The translations under genes were made by a program, and so were the position numbers. A stretch of DNA of 20,053 bases from Chloroflexota bacterium (GTDB lineage: Bacteria > Chloroflexota > Limnocylindria > Limnocylindrales > CSP1-4), in assembly GCA_021812735.1 (NCBI GenBank), contig JAKAMV010000072.1, forward strand, positions 1 to 20,053. The letters are read 5' to 3'. Below the pieces are notes generated by a model that was not told the origin of the DNA, did no database searches, and saw only the letters and a program-made list of their open reading frames with translations. The stretch's first letter is position 1. Each line of letters begins with the position of its first letter. This document shows, piece after piece, positions 19,419-20,053 of this stretch.

Positions 19419-20053
19419 GTGCGCCACGCGCGCCGCGCCGCGCTTGCGGTCATGCTCGCGCTCGTCGCCCTCCCGGCCTCGGGCGCGAGCGTGGCCGCCC
19501 ACGCGCTCCTGCTCTCGTCGGACCCGCCCGCGAACGCCGTGGTCGCGACGGCCCCGACCTCGATCACCCTCGTCTTCACCGAGCCGCCGGACCCCCACCT
19601 CTCGTCGGTGCGCGTGCTGGACGTCTCGGGGAACGGACACGCGACCGGGTCGGCGGCCACCGGGAGCGGCGGGGCGGACACGCTGACCGTGCCGGTTGGA
19701 CCGCTGCCCGACGGCGTCTACACCGTGGCCTGGCGCACGGTGTCCACCACCGACGGGCACGCCACGGCCGGCTCGTTCGCGTTCAGCGTGGGCACGGCCG
19801 GGGTCCCGCCGACCGCTTCCGGCACCGCTCTCGCGGGAACCCCGGGCGCGTCCACGGTGTCACCCGACTCCGTCCTCGCCCGCGTCGTCCTCTACCTCGG
19901 CCTGGTGGGGCTGCTGGGCTCGCTGCTGCCCGGCGAGCTGCTGCTCGGCGGGCGCGCCCGACGGCTGCGCCGCGTCCGCGCCGTCGCGTGGGCCGCGGCC
20001 GTGCTCGGCGCGTGTGCGCTGCTCGCGGCCCAGGCGGCTGACGCGAAGGTGCC
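19419..20053 (+). CDS. CopC-CopD fusion copper resistance/import protein, 5' part (runs off the right edge)
   Basis: The frame from GTG 19419 stays open to the end of the window; GTG 19395, overlapping the previous gene, is an alternative start. Residues 1-27 are a signal peptide, with predicted mature N-terminus His28 (AAHALLLSSDPPANA). The CopC domain follows to about residue 126, with FTEPPD, VRVLDVSGNGHATG and Asp112/His114 in TTDGHATAGSFAFSVG; the first residue His plus this Asp/His pair form the Cu(II) histidine brace of CopC. After a Pro/Thr/Gly linker the CopD membrane domain starts (SVLARVVLYLGLVGLLGSLL, then RAVAWAAAVLGACALLAAQA). It binds copper outside the membrane and is thought to pass it inward. 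It is four bases from the His-first secreted protein, so both are probably one operon. Confidence 0.9.
   Translation, partial: MRHARRAALAVMLALVALPASGASVAAHALLLSSDPPANAVVATAPTSITLVFTEPPDPHLSSVRVLDVSGNGHATGSAATGSGGADTLTVPVGPLPDGVYTVAWRTVSTTDGHATAGSFAFSVGTAGVPPTASGTALAGTPGASTVSPDSVLARVVLYLGLVGLLGSLLPGELLLGGRARRLRRVRAVAWAAAVLGACALLAAQAADAKV

Overview
This window is about 20 kb of very GC-rich bacterial chromosome with tightly packed genes, strong GC bias at third codon positions and frequent GTG/TTG starts. Several genes seem to begin directly at a transcription start: a TAnnnT hexamer sits 5-7 bases before the start codon, with no Shine-Dalgarno sequence. The gene mix (stand-alone ATP-dependent DNA ligase, GT39-like membrane glycosyltransferase, PCu(A)C/CopC copper proteins, tRNA-Ile(UAU), leaderless-style promoters) fits a free-living Gram-positive-type or monoderm lineage. 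An uncultured Chloroflexota (Limnocylindria/Ellin6529-like) is my best guess, with Actinomycetota as the alternative. This is inference; the window has no marker gene that settles it.

Left end (1-2.7 kb): the C-terminal part of a large serine recombinase enters from outside the window and its reading frame runs into a convergent tRNA-Ile(UAU) gene, which marks the likely edge of an integrated element. On the minus strand behind the tRNA lie a small acidic/proline-rich protein, a three-helix membrane protein and a class V aminotransferase. A sulfurtransferase-like protein is transcribed divergently from the aminotransferase.

Middle (3.6-12.8 kb): an uncharacterised 234-aa protein and an ATP-dependent DNA ligase (minus) are followed by a GNAT acetyltransferase with a small partner (plus). 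The ligase and the GNAT gene diverge from only 24 bp. After a 480-bp gap carrying a tandem hairpin repeat come three tightly coupled minus-strand genes: a GT2 glycosyltransferase, a flippase-like/LPG-synthase-like membrane protein and an unknown protein. A GT39/PMT-like membrane glycosyltransferase diverges from them. These probably belong to polyprenyl-phosphate-sugar metabolism and cell-envelope glycosylation. A cytoplasmic sulfite-oxidase-like molybdoenzyme follows a gene-poor 460-bp stretch.

Right end (12.9-20 kb): the minus strand carries an alpha/alpha-toroid (prenyltransferase/squalene-cyclase fold) protein, a ferritin-like/VIT1 iron transporter coupled to a TalC-type transaldolase, and a PCu(A)C copper lipoprotein coupled to a small unknown gene. 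The plus strand carries an arrestin-like protein, a four-helix membrane protein, a secreted protein whose predicted mature N-terminus is histidine, and the start of a CopC-CopD fusion. The right end therefore looks like a metal-handling neighbourhood, with copper delivery to exported enzymes and iron storage/export.

I found no CRISPR array, complete insertion sequence, rRNA gene or obvious defence system. The most interesting observations are the integrase-tRNA junction, the rare tRNA-Ile(UAU), the repeated leaderless promoter layout with one 24-bp bidirectional case, a rhodanese with Asp in place of the catalytic Cys, and a Met-rich insertion in the copper loop of the PCu(A)C protein.
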